NCBI GenBank assembly: GCA_039621445.1
Contig: CP154955.1
Coordinates: forward strand, 27,050,029 to 27,114,028
Direction of reading: 5' to 3'
Source of the DNA: Euglena gracilis
Taxonomy: Eukaryota; Euglenida; Euglenophyceae; Euglenales
DNA: 64,000 bases
Part shown: positions 10,208 to 21,024 of the stretch, one piece after another
How the letters are laid out: every line of letters starts with the position of its first letter
How positions within the stretch are numbered: position 1 is the stretch's first letter
Translations under genes and position numbers: made by a program
The notes under the pieces: model-generated
Told to the model about the DNA's origin: nothing
What the model saw: the letters and a program-made list of their open reading frames with translations, nothing else
The model's database searches: none

Positions 10208-11041
10208 TCCCCCTCCCAGGGCTATGCCCGATTTCCCCTTTGGACCAGGCATTCTGGCCACAGGGATTTCGGACACAGACCTGGTCTGTGGGAGGTGCAC
10301 CCTGGCGCATCCACAGGGGCCCTTTCCGTCGCACAGGGGTCCACTCAAAGGGGGGGGGGGCGGAAAGGAGGGGACCCAAAAAGCCCAAAACGCGCAAAAT
10401 GGTTTCACCTATTTTGCGGTGGCTTATGGGTATATAGTATATTATAGCCCACTGGGGAAAATGGGGCTGGCAGGTTTCCTTGCCAAGCAAACCCATCCAC
10501 CCAGTTTTGGTGTGCCCAAGGCACTTGGGGTTGGGTCCATGGGCATTCCAGGAAAACCCATGGGGAGGGTGTGGAAGGAGGGGGCCTCTGACCAGTCAAA
10601 CCTGGGCAGGGCGCATGGCCAGTCAAACCTGACCACGCAAAAGGAAAGTCCTACTCTACACAACCAACTGCCGGCGACAGCATTTGCCCCGGGGGGAAAG
10701 TAGAGAGGAGTGGGGGGTTGGCTTAGGCCAGAAAAGTTGTGCTGTCTGGCAGCCTTAAGGCCTCAAACGGCCGAAAAGAAAAGAAAAGAAAGGGAAAGGA
10801 AAAGAGGCCGTCGGCCCTGTGCGCTGCGTGTCGCACGCCCGCGAGAGGGGAGAGGGGAGAGGGGTGTGCATGCATGCGCACGGAATCCTGCACATGGCAG
10901 CATCCCGGTGGGAACTTACTAGCGGCGAATACCGCAAAGGGTGTTCAAAGGGGTTGTTCGGGCGCATACCCAAACAGGGTGTCAGGCGAATACCTGACGA
11001 GGGTGCTGAAAGACGCCGCATTGGCGTTGACAGACACCACC
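10208..11041 (-). other. E2 3' untranslated region, copy 1
   Basis: No gene. It is the reverse complement of the E1 3' region 47977-48797 and includes the CGCAAAAT/ATTTTGCG hairpin, a direct pair of CAGGTTTGACTGG motifs and a purine-rich stretch (AAGAAAAGAAAAGAAAGGG). Apparent frames on the + strand here are shadows. Confidence 0.75.
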
Positions 11042-13489
11042 TCACCTGCCTTTATCGGCTGGACGTTCGCGCACCTCACGCCAGTAGTTGTGTTGGGGGT
11101 CCCCTAATGGGTCCTCAACCAACTCCAGTTTGCGTGGGGAACGCGGCGCAGCTGATTCACTCCGAATGGTGTTGAGCTCCGGATCGTTGACATCAAAGGA
11201 AGGGGTCTCCCAGTCCTTGATCCAATTATCCGGCAGCTTCTCCCTGGTACGTTCAGCATGATGCTGAAGATACCGTTGGAGTTGCTCCCAGAAAATTCTG
11301 GGCAGCATCACCGGCCAGATGATGTAATTCATCCGGGGATGATTCGCAGGCACCTGCGGGGGCATCCCCGGGGTCTGCTTGAAGTTGATGTCATACATCC
11401 ACCTCGCTGTCCGAGCTCTTGCGGTATGGGGCCGTAATACAGCCGCCAACCAACCTCTGAAATCCACCAAATCGTGTTCTTCAGGAGGCCACAGTGGCAA
11501 GGCGTATCCGCCATGCTGACGCTTGGAGAACAGGGGGTAAACCTGTGTCTCCCAGTCGCCATCAGTCCAGAGGTAAGGCATTCTTACCTTGGCGTGTTCC
11601 TCGACGGCGAAGCGCATTGCCCCAGCGTCGATCTGGAACTCACGGGCCATTCCCGTGTGGCGGTAGTTTTCTACATTTTTGAAGTCGGAGTGCTTCAGGC
11701 GTCCTTCCACCTGCTTGTACTCCTTCTTCCACTTCTCCAGTGTCTCCCAGTGCTGGGGGACAATGGCGGTGACTGCACCATCGGCAGTCTGCACGAACTT
11801 GCCTCCTATACAGTTGATGCACAAGGCAGGGATATCCCTGTCGTGAGCATTCTCACTGTAGGAGTAGTTCAAGCTGTGCTTCCAGGCGTTCAGGCACTCG
11901 CCACATACGAGCGCCACACAGTTCGGCACATATGCCCTGTGATGGAACCACGAAGATTGCACCTGCCGCTTGCACACATGCACTAGCGGTTGGTTGTGCC
12001 GCACATGGTGGCACACGGTGCACGTCCAGGCAAAGGACGTGCCGTGCTGGAAATCCAACACGCAGTCCTCGACAAAGTACTGTGCCAGTACTCTGGGTGA
12101 GCGCCTGTTCCAGAATGTCCAGGTATGTTCCGGGACATAGTGGAAAGGTTCTCCGCGGACGAAGAGGGGCTGAATCCATCGATTCAGTGACCCTGTCTGG
12201 TGCCTAATAGCAGCCAGTTTCTTCGTCCTCTCTTCCACGGTGCCTAGTCTGGTCAGGATATACTGGGTCCAGAGCTGGGCATCCGCAGACACAGGAGGTG
12301 AAGCAGGTTCATCCTGCTCCTCATCCGTCGATCCGGCGGAAGATTGGGCCTGTCGACCACGAGCCTTACCTTTCGGTTTGCTCTTGCCGTACCCGGACGA
12401 TGCAACGGCCGAATAGTCGTGCATTGTCGTAGGGGCTTTCGCCTGTCCGCCAGGCTGACCTCCAGCGCCACCTTTCGGTGGTGGTTTCCCGTCACCGCCT
12501 TTGGAAGGGGGCTTACAGGGTGCAGCACCCGGTTTGCCTCCTTTCGGCTTCGCACTCCCGGAATCAGGAGACGACGCCTGCGGCTTACTCATGGTATCAG
12601 GAGCCGATGGTGCCGGAGTAGACGTTTGCCGTCTGGGCGAAGCGGGCATACTGACCGCTGGAACCAGTGGAACGAGGGGGGTACCGCTACTCGCTTGCCC
12701 TGCCTCATGGGGAACGGAAGTTGGTATGATAATGGGCAGGGGGTGAACTTTCTCGGTACACCCGGTGTGGAAAACGTTGGTTGGTGTGGTTGGTAACGGG
12801 GTAAAAGTTTTCGAAAACGGTGTGGAAAAAATGGTGGCTATCGCGGCTGACGCCACAGGTGATGAAGGTTTGGGGGGCAATGAAGAGAATGGTGATGTGC
12901 GCAAACCGTGGGAGTGGCAATCCACTACCAGCCGGTGCTGACGTAAAAAGGGGTATCCCAGAATTACGTCAGAACCATGGATTCCGGATTCATATCCCCA
13001 GGTATCCGGAAAATTTTGCGGTTGGGGGGGGTGTGAGTGGTGCTTGGGGATGAGGGGTAGGACAATGTCTAAAAAGCATCCCAAGTCACCACCGCACATA
13101 GGGGTGTTGTCAGCCGTCGTAATTTTGATCGGCTTCTTGGCTTTCACCAAGAGGGGGTTTGGAATGAACCCGAACCGAAAAAGTAGTGCAATGCGACAAC
13201 CAGTGTCAATGAGAATTTTGACTTTTGCACAAATATTTTTTAATTTGATTTCTGCTTGGACCAAAAGTTCCATGGGGGGTAAGCAAAGTGAAGGGTCTGG
13301 CGAAAATAAGTTTTCTTGCCAGCTTTCCCATGAACCCTTTCCTACTTTGCTCAACATTCCGAGCGGAAAGTTGGAGTGGGGGGTGGGGGACCCAAAAATT
13401 TTCCGGGTACCGACCAGAAAGGCAGATGGGCAGGGGGGGCAGGGTTGATCAGGTCCTACCTCCATCTGTTCATCAGCCCGGAGGTCCAT
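11042..13489 (-). CDS. E2 protease-ORF3 fusion protein (815 aa), copy 1
   Basis: One unbroken frame. The first Met is seven codons after the gag UAG and in frame with it, so it could also be made as Gag-PR-ORF3. Residues 1-200 are the retropepsin (DTG at 95-97, ILGYPF at 176-181). At about residue 275 the E1 linker switches to the C-terminal part of ORF3: a Pro/Ser/Lys/Gly-rich stretch, then a Cys/His region (CTVC 490-493, C506, C524, CGEC 529-532, CINC 557-560) and a Trp-rich C-terminal domain. At the DNA level the join is at about 12660 with only a few bases of microhomology. No known family is recognised for the ORF3 half. That it is open here and nearly so in copy 2, while E1 ORF3 is broken, suggests recent selection for function. 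Confidence 0.75.
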   Translation of the reverse strand: MDLRADEQMEVGPDQPCPPCPSAFLVGTRKIFGSPTPHSNFPLGMLSKVGKGSWESWQENLFSPDPSLCLPPMELLVQAEIKLKNICAKVKILIDTGCRIALLFRFGFIPNPLLVKAKKPIKITTADNTPMCGGDLGCFLDIVLPLIPKHHSHPPQPQNFPDTWGYESGIHGSDVILGYPFLRQHRLVVDCHSHGLRTSPFSSLPPKPSSPVASAAIATIFSTPFSKTFTPLPTTPTNVFHTGCTEKVHPLPIIIPTSVPHEAGQASSGTPLVPLVPAVSMPASPRRQTSTPAPSAPDTMSKPQASSPDSGSAKPKGGKPGAAPCKPPSKGGDGKPPPKGGAGGQPGGQAKAPTTMHDYSAVASSGYGKSKPKGKARGRQAQSSAGSTDEEQDEPASPPVSADAQLWTQYILTRLGTVEERTKKLAAIRHQTGSLNRWIQPLFVRGEPFHYVPEHTWTFWNRRSPRVLAQYFVEDCVLDFQHGTSFAWTCTVCHHVRHNQPLVHVCKRQVQSSWFHHRAYVPNCVALVCGECLNAWKHSLNYSYSENAHDRDIPALCINCIGGKFVQTADGAVTAIVPQHWETLEKWKKEYKQVEGRLKHSDFKNVENYRHTGMAREFQIDAGAMRFAVEEHAKVRMPYLWTDGDWETQVYPLFSKRQHGGYALPLWPPEEHDLVDFRGWLAAVLRPHTARARTARWMYDINFKQTPGMPPQVPANHPRMNYIIWPVMLPRIFWEQLQRYLQHHAERTREKLPDNWIKDWETPSFDVNDPELNTIRSESAAPRSPRKLELVEDPLGDPQHNYWREVRERPADKGR

Positions 13490-13513
13490 GCCCTCGGACC
13501 TCGGGCTCCCCTA
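13475..13513 (-). promoter_or_regulatory. E2 copy 1 gag UAG with downstream stem
   Basis: CTA at 13511-13513 is the gag UAG on the minus strand. The arms GAGGTCC (13481-13487) and GGACCTC (13496-13502), extended by AGCCC and GGGCT, form the same 12-bp stem as in E1. Only the bulged base differs from E1 (G on the + strand at 13480). Confidence 0.65.
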
Positions 13514-16500
13514 CTCCAGGTCCGAACCGGCCGAATAGCCGGCTATGGGCCTTTTAGAGGTATAAACTGATTTCAACGTGCGCACCGCCATGCGGGCCTC
13601 GTCGAAATCGGTATCCGTGGTCTCATTCCCCTCCCTGCCCGAAGCCGGGGTGTCATCCTCCAAACAAGATATCTTGAAACCGACTTTATGGCGGTTGGAG
13701 GAGTGACCCTTGTCATCGCGATTCATACCGCGATGACGTTGGCCAGGGCGGGGAGAACGAGAACACGAACATTTGGATGAGTGGTGATCACTCGATCTAC
13801 AAAGCGAACACCGAGATTTGTGTCGCGAATCTGGATAACGGGGGGATCGGTTTCCCGATTTCCCGTCAAACCGTCGTGGTGACCGGGTATCCCGTCGACC
13901 ATGACCGGTGTATCGGGGTTTTCCCGATGAGGATCGCGAAGAAGATGATCCGCTTCGCGAACGCGATCGCGATGTCTCGCGATGAGAATCACGCTTCTTG
14001 GCCGGGGCACCGGGTGACCTACCCCGAGGGGTACCGTGTTTCCGATCATCGCGGAACGGGATCCGGGGGCTAATACCACCGGAACGGGGACCCGATGACC
14101 TTGAATTGCCCGATTGGCCTGAAAACGCGGAGGAACCCGAACATCGTGATGAGGTCGAGCCTCGCGGACTCTGAATACGCTTACACGCTTCAGGATTAGG
14201 ACATTCCCGAGACATATGTCCCGATTTGTTGCACAAACAGCACACTTTATCCGTGGCTTGGTCCGAAGAACGCGGGTATCGCGTTTTCGATCCCGTGGTG
14301 GGTGAAGTAGGTGAAACCGGTGATTTTTGCAATGCGTTTACCGAACCAGCCGGTAATCCAGCGGTTGGGTGTGCGGTATACGCGGATTGAATCTGACCAA
14401 GAAGCAGTGATAGCTTCAATTGCTTGGAAACATAATTCCAGCGTTGGTCAAGAGTCATTGCATTACCCGCCAACTCCTCACGATGGATATCCTTGATGAG
14501 GCTAGGCGTGAAATGCATGAGAACAGCGTCAAACTGTTCGCGCATTTGCTTTTCACTGAGTTCATCCACTTCAGCGGCAAGTCCTAACCATTTGGCATAC
14601 CAAAGGTCAATGGACTTCCATTTGCGATCGGGTGGGGCGCATTGCCGCCACTTGGTCTCCAGGGTAATCTTAGCGACCAAAGTTGAACTGGTGGAAGCGT
14701 ATTGCTCCACCAGGTCATCAAAGGAAACGCGGTAGCGAATGACAAGTTGTCGCGCGCGTTCCTTTTCATCCCTGGGGAGGCAATCGATGAATTCCATCTT
14801 GATCACCTCCGGGTTTGTCTCCTGGGTTGGCCCTTTCAATGCCCAGTAATACTCCCAGTCCCGGAAAAACTGTCTCCATGTGGTTGGATCACCGTCCCAT
14901 TGGGGTTTCACCTTGTTCGCGATTGCGATGGTGCCCTTGAAGTCTTTCTGAAAAACCCGTTGGCCCTCGGTGGTATTCCGTGGATTCGGGCCCGGGTACG
15001 CTCGAGCACCAAGCGTATCCTTTCCGGATTCTTGTCGGAATCGCGAAATTTCTGGTGAAGGTGAATCCTGGTACCGGAAATCCGGTCGCAAACCCTGTTG
15101 GTCACCCGTAATAGGGAGACTCTCCGGTGTGGGGGTATGTCGCGCATGCAACATGTGACCCACTCCCGGTGTACGGGTTTGGCTCATTCCACACACAAGC
15201 ATGGAATGATGGATTTCTTGGTGGACACTTGGCGGAATCGCCATGTTTTCCGCGAATTCGGTTCCCGTAATGGGAGATTCATCCGAAAACTGGGTTTGGG
15301 TTGTGGACAAGGCCAATGGTGGCACAATTCGCGGAATCGCGGATTGTGACACTCGGGACACGGGTGGTGGTGGTGCGTGTGCACCCAGATTCGGGTTGTG
15401 GAAACGCGAATCTGGAGCATCTGGCGCATCTTCGGCAATGCATACTGCCGAATTGCGGTGTGAAACCCGCTGTTGGTTGGACACATTATCCAAACCTACA
15501 GACAAGTCATGCACACTTATAAATTTGTTTTACCTTCTCTTCTTCTTTTTATAACCGCTCCTCTGACCACCTTCCGTTTTATTCTATTATTTTTGCGCAT
15601 CTTCGGCAATGCATACTGCCGAATTGCGGTGTGAAACCCCGCTGTTGGTTGGGACACATTATCCAAACCTACAGACAAAGTCATGCACACTTTGCTCCAA
15701 ATGCTCAACGAGTTGGAGTTGGCCGCAAATAAGGTCAAACTTCATTCCTCCAAAGCGCGAATACGCTTGCGGTAACGGGAAAAAAAAAAAAAAAAAGTCA
15801 TCCAAGTGCGGCATCCTTTCGGAAATTCCGGTAACATCTTGGACAAGTTTCCCGTGAGACTTCATCCAATATTGGAGTTGTCCATTAATGCTTTTACAGC
15901 ATTTGAGAGAATCTGCAAAGGTGATGTCACCTTGGTTGGTGTGGTGGTGGGTGCAACCGGTGCAGGGTTATCCGAGAACGCGGTTGTGGTACCCACGGGC
16001 AAATTTCCGGGTTGTGGCTTATCCAACAACGCGGAAATTCGCTCATCAACCCTGGCAATATCACTTTGCGTGGATCGGGCATTCCGATTCACCGATTCCT
16101 CAAGCCGTAATAGGCTGTTGCAGTAATCTTGCAAGGTTTCCTGATTGTTAGTGAGCATTTTGTCATAAAATGCCTTGAAATCAGGGTTCTCGGTAATCCG
16201 AGAACTGGAACCTGCAGGTAGAGACTGAATTTCCGTTACTTTGGTAGACACCGATGCATACCGGGTCTGGAGTTCCCCAATAGCAGTCTGAATGCCGCTA
16301 ATGTCCGGAACTCGGTGGGAAAGTGCGGAATAGCTTTGTTGCAAACCCGCAATGGCCGAGTTAATCCCGCCAATGTCGGATTGCAACTGCAACTGCAGGG
16401 AATCCTGCCGTTGTGCCATTTCCGCGACTTTCGCGCTCAGATTGGATAATCCAACCTGATTCGCGTCACAATAGCAGGTTTTCTGCTCCAAACGGGAAAG

Positions 16501-16643
16501 TCGCTCCTCCAACTGCCGCACATACGTGTGGGGAGCGAAATTCTCGTTGGCTTGTGACTGGAATTGCCGAAACTTTTCCGTTTCATCGCACAACTGCATA
16601 ATGCGGTGTTGCGATTCATGGAAAGTTGCGGACAATGTGGTGA
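13511..16643 (-). pseudogene. gag: E2 gag, copy 1 (C-terminal part, interrupted by filler)
   Basis: Same Gag as E1 but without the E1 frameshifts: the frame from 15514 down to 13511 runs through the capsid-like core and two CX2CX4HX4C knuckles (CCLCNKSGHMSREC and CSLCRSSDHHSSKC) to the UAG. The coiled-coil part lies at 15862-16643. Between them a 76-bp foreign filler and a duplicated, indel-ridden stretch break the frame. The N-terminal third was separated by the E3 insertion and survives at 40607-41634. Confidence 0.8.
15519..15890. other. Filler plus error-rich duplication (probable assembly artefact)
   Basis: The sequence of 15424-15518 is repeated at 15595-15693, separated by 76 bases found nowhere else in the window (15519-15594). 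From 15595 to about 15890 there are many single-base homopolymer differences against copy 2 (extra C, G, A, T; a run of about 18 A where copy 2 has four). Flanking DNA on both sides is nearly identical to copy 2. This looks like an unpolished read or contig join. Confidence 0.65.
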
Positions 16644-16648
16644 AATGG

Positions 16649-17075
16649 TGTGTACCAGGCAGCATGAACATGGCACTGTGCATAGCAGCAGACTGCAGAA
16701 TGTACAATGTTATGCCAGATAGTACTATTCCAAGTTCTGCAATACAAGTTGCAGAATTAGGAATAGCCTATCCTATCTCGGATCTGAATTCTCTTCTCAC
16801 AGGTGGTATTGTTATTCTGTTTCACATTTCATTAGCCCAAAAGGGCAAACCAAGATTTCAAGTTCAACACTCCAACACTCCGATAGGAGGACATTGGAGG
16901 AACGAGTTTCCAAACAAATCCCTCTCTTTGCCTTGTGCTCTGCATAAGCCCAAAGGCAATAAAAACTAATAGTTAAGTGAAAGATTTTCTTTTTTGTTAC
17001 TCTCCTGGTTCTGTTCCCACGGGAGGGTGTAAGTAGGCCGACAGGCAGTGGGACTAGAGTCAGGGGACGTACACG
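16649..17075 (+). repeat. E3 5' LTR, copy 1 (427 bp)
   Basis: Starts TGTGTACCAGGC and ends GTACACG, like the E1 LTR ends, but the body is different. It contains TCTTCTCACAG followed by GTGGTATT, the acceptor-like tract shared with E1 LTRs, and a poly(A) signal AATAAA at 16958-16963, which is mutated in copy 2 (32027-32453) but kept in the 3' LTR. Confidence 0.85.
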
Positions 17076-17647
17076 TGGTGGCAGATTTGGTTTCTTTCCT
17101 ACGCCCCTTCTCCCCCCTTCTCCCCCTCATCTTAATAGGTGACTTCAAACAGTGAGTGGTGCTGACCCTATAGGCTACAAAGCATCCACGAGCTGTTTGG
17201 AGCCAACTTCAAGCACAGGTACATCCTTCAGGAGGCTCTGGGCAGTATATGCTGTCACACCCTTCTAAGTTTGTTCCTTTGCTTACCTTTTTGGGTTTGA
17301 TTGTGTTTGTTTCTGCAAATAAAAATATGCAGAGCTCAAGCACCAACACACTCATTGATTACCAAGAATTGATAAGTTCTTTGAGAAGCACTGGTCATGA
17401 ATTGTTGCAAGAGGAGTATACGCTCCAGTCCAGGTATACCCCAAGCTCTATAGAGCATCCCCTTGCCATAATTTTCAGCTCTACCGAGCATTCTCCCACC
17501 CCGCTTTCCAGCTCTATCGAGCATTCCCCACACAGCTCTATCGAGCAACCCCCCACCCAATTGGTGCCACACCTAACGGTGTCCAGCTCTATCGAGCATC
17601 CCCCCACCGGTCCCAGCTCTATGGAGCAATTACCTCCAACCCCCAGC
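16649..17647 (+). mobile_element. E3 5' portion, copy 1 (truncated by the duplication junction)
   Basis: 5' LTR 16649-17075 preceded by AATGG (16644-16648), the target duplication whose partner is at 40602-40606. Leader 17076-17326, then the first ~107 codons of gag. The sequence stops matching E3 at 17647, where E1 gag begins. It is the right-hand end of duplication copy 1, not a separate insertion. Confidence 0.85.
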
Positions 17648-17649
17648 CC
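17327..17649 (+). pseudogene. gag: E3 gag N-terminal fragment, copy 1
   Basis: ATG 17327 (MQSSSTNT) starts about 107 codons identical or nearly so to E3 Gag, including six to seven SSIEH/SSIEQ repeats. It runs into E1 gag out of frame and stops at 17680. The chimera is a product of the duplication breakpoint, so it is not expected to be functional. Confidence 0.8.
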
Positions 17650-20600
17650 CAACCGCATTGAACAAAGTGCTTCAGTTTGATGAGGACAACCAGAAACATG
17701 TCTTCACCAAGCTGGAATTCTGCTGGAATTACTTGCAGGAAGTTGGCAGATATTGCCAGAGGAATTTCGAAAGTGCGGGTATTGACCTTGCAAACTTTCG
17801 CGGAAACCTTTGACAGAATATGCCAACAGCTCCCGCAAAATTTCCGGCAAATTAGTGAATGCATGCAAGAAGCGGAAACGCGGAATGACTCCAAGTTTCT
17901 GCACTTGCATGGCTCACTACAACAGTTATCTGGACAAATGGAGTCCTGTTCATCTGCGTTGTTGCATTTGCAACAACAGTTGCATGCACGAGATTCCTCG
18001 TCTGCAACATCCAGCAGTGGTGGATTTGTGTCTATGGACCATTTCATCACATTGTCCGCAACTTTCCATGAATCGCAACACCGCATTATGCAGTTGTGCG
18101 ACGAAACGGAAAAGTTTCGGCAATTCCAGTCACAAGCCAACGAGAATTTTGCTCCACACACGTGTGTGCGGCAGTTGGAGGAGCGACTTTCCCGTTTGGA
18201 ACAGAAAACCTGCTATTGTGACGCGAATCAGGTTGGATTATCCAATCTGAGCGCGAAAGTCGCGGAAATGGCACAACGGCAGGATTCCCTGCAGTTGCAG
18301 TTGCAATCCGACATTGGCGGGATTAACTCGGCCATTGCGGGTTTGCAACAAAGCTATTCCGCACTTTCCCACCGAGTTCCGGACATTAGCGGCATTCAGA
18401 CTGCTATTGGGGAACTCCAGACCCGGTATGCATCGGTTTCTACCAAAGTAACGGAAATTCAGTCTCTACCTGCAGGTTCCAGTTCTCGGATTACCGAGAA
18501 CCCTGATTTCAAGGCATTTTATGACAAAATGCTTTCTAACAATCAGGAAATCTTGCAGGATTTCTGCAACAGCCTATTACGGCTTGAGGAATCGGTGAAT
18601 CGGAATGCCCGATCCACGCAAAGTGATATTACCAGGTTGGATGGGCGAATTTCCGCGTTGTTGGATAAGCCACAACCCGGAAATTTGCCCGCGGGTACCA
18701 CAACCGCGTTCTCGGATAACCCTGCACCGGTTGCACCCACCACCACACCAACCAAGGTGACATCACCTTTGAATATTCTCTCAAATGCTGTAAAAGCATT
18801 AATGGGACAACTCCAATTATTGGATAAATCTCACGGGAAACTTGTCCAAGATGTTACCGGAATTTCCGAAAGGATTCCGCACTTGGATGACTTTTCCCGT
18901 TACCGCAAGCGTATTCGTGCTTTGGAGGATGAAGTTGACCGTATTTGCGGCCAACTCCAACTCGTTGAGCATTTGGAGCAAAGTGTGCATGACTTGTCTG
19001 TAGGTTTGGATAATGTGTCCAACCAACAGCGGGTTTCACACCGCAATTCGGCAGTATGCATTGCCGAAGATGCGCCAGATGCTCCAGATTCGCGTTTCCA
19101 CAACCCGAATCTGGGTGCACATGCACCACCACCACCCGTGTCCCGAGTGTCACAATCCGCTATTCCGCGAATTGTGCCACCATTGGCCTTGTCCACAACC
19201 CAAACCCAGTTTTCGGATGAATATCCCATTATGGGAACCGAATTCGCGGAAAACATGGCGATTCCGCCAGGTCTCCACCAAGAAATACATCATTCCATGC
19301 TTGTGCGTGGAATGAGCCAAACCCGTACACCGGGAGTGGGTCACATGTTGCATGCGCGACACACCCCCACACCGGAGAGTCTCCCTATTACGGGTGACCA
19401 ACAGGGTTTGCGACCGGATTTCCGGTACCAGGATTCACCTTCACCAGAAATTTCGCGATTCCGACAAGAATCCGGAAAGGATACGCTTGGTGCTCGAGCG
19501 TACCCGGGCCCGAATCCACGGAATACCACCGAGGGCCAACAGGTTTTTCAGAAAGACTTCAAGGGCACCATCGCAATCGCGAATAAGGTAAAACCCCAGT
19601 GGGATGGTGATCCAACCACATGGAGACAGTTTTTCCGGGACTGGGAGTATTACTGGGCATTGAAAGGGCCAACCCAGGACACAAACCCGGAGGTGATCAA
19701 GATGGAATTCATCGATTGCCTCCCCAGGGATGAAAAGGAACGCGCGCGACAACTTGTCATTCGCTACCGCGTTTCCTTTGATGACCTGGTGGAGCAATAC
19801 GCTTCCACCAGTTCAACTTTGGTCGCTAGGATTACCCTGGAGACCAAGTGGCGGCAATGCGCCCCACCCGATCGCAAATGGAAGTCCATTGACCTTTGGT
19901 ATGCCAAATGGTTAGGACTTGCCGCTGAAGTGGATGAACTCAGTGAAAAGCAAATGCGCGAACAGTTTGACGCTGTTCTCATGCATTTCACGCCTAGCCT
20001 CATCAAGGATATCCATCGTGAGGATTTGGCGGATAATGCAATGACTCTTGACCAACGCTGGAATTATGTTTCCAAGCAATTGAAGCTATCACAGCTTCTT
20101 GGTCAGATTCAATCCGCGTATACCGCACACCCAACCGCTGGATTACCGGCTGGTTCGGTAAACGCATTGCAAAAAATCACCGGTTTCACCTACTTCACCC
20201 ACCACGGGATCGAAAACGCGATACCCGCGTTCTTCGGACCAAGCCACGGATAAAGTGTGTTTTTTGTGCAACAAATCGGGACATATGTCTCGGGAATGTC
20301 CTAACCCTGAAGCGCGAAAGCGTATTCAGAGTCCGCGAGGCTCGACCTCATCACGAGGTTCGGGTTCCTCCGCGTTTTCAGGCCAATCAGGCAATTCACG
20401 GTCATCGGGTCCCCGTTCCGGTGGTATTAGCCCCCGGATCCCGTTCCGCGATGAGCGGAAACACGGTACCCCTCGGGGTAGGTCACCCGGTGCCCCGGCC
20501 AAGAAGCGTGATTCTCATCGCGAGACATCGCGATCGCGTTCGCGAAGCGGATCATCTTCTTCGTGATCCTCATCGGGAAAACCCCGATACACCGGTCATG

Positions 20601-20988
20601 GTCGACGGGATACCCAGTCACCACGACGGTTTGACGGGAAATCGGAAACCGATCCCCCCGTTACCCAGACTCGCGACACAAATCTCGGTGTTCGCATTGT
20701 GGATCGAGTGATCACCACTCATCCAAATGTCCGCGTTCTCGTTCTCCCCGCCCTGGCCAACGTCATCGCAGTATGAATCGCGGTGACAAGGGTCACTCCT
20801 CCAACCGCCATAAAGTCGGTTTTAAGATATCTTGTTTGGCGGATGACACCCCGGCTTCGGGCAGGGAGGGGAATGAGACCACGGATACCGATTTCGACGA
20901 GGCCCGCATGGCGGTGCGCACGTTGAAATCAGTTTATACCTCTAAAAGGCCCATAGCCGGCTATTCGGCCGGTTCGGACCTGGAGTAG
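17650..20988 (+). pseudogene. gag: E1 gag, copy 2 (lacks N-terminal part)
   Basis: Matches E1 gag from codon ~214 on. The long frame 17677-20253 holds the coiled coil and capsid-like core; the zinc knuckle (CFLCNKSGHMSREC) follows in the next frame at about 20258; the tail ends at UAG 20986-20988. It shares all three E1 frameshifts and adds a premature TGA at 20564. Confidence 0.82.
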
Positions 20989-21024
20989 GGGAGCCCGAGG
21001 TCCGAGGGCATGGACCTCTGGGCT
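20986..21024 (+). promoter_or_regulatory. E1 copy 2 gag UAG with downstream stem
   Basis: Identical to 5417-5455: UAG, GGG, then a 12-bp stem with one bulged T and an 8-base loop. Confidence 0.6.

Larger units (their letters stand above)
9899..16643 (-). mobile_element. E2 copy 1: non-autonomous relative of E1, reverse orientation
   Basis: Reads right to left: gag (16643 to 13511), UAG and hairpin, a protease-ORF3 fusion (13489 to 11042), 3' UTR, polypurine tract and 3' LTR (10207 to 9899). RT, RNase H, integrase, chromodomain and the N-terminal part of ORF3 are absent. The 5' end of the element lies beyond the E3 insertion, at 40607-41884. Candidate left target duplication GTATT (9894-9898); the right copy is gone with the lost 5' LTR. 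Confidence 0.82.
2081..17647. repeat. Tandem segmental duplication, copy 1 (~15.57 kb)
   Basis: This segment runs from inside E1 gag, through E2, into the start of E3 gag. It is repeated almost identically at 17650-33025 with an offset of about 15,565-15,569. The copies differ by scattered substitutions and private indels, so they are not a trivial repeat of one read. Copy 1 is about 190 bp longer, mostly because of the filler at 15519-15890. The copies join at 17647 with two extra bases (CC) and no long homology. Confidence 0.85.

Noticed and set aside
17249-17680. Novel chimeric Gag gene at the duplication junction
   Set aside because: The E3 frame runs out of frame into E1 gag and stops after ten codons. 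It is a by-product of the breakpoint.
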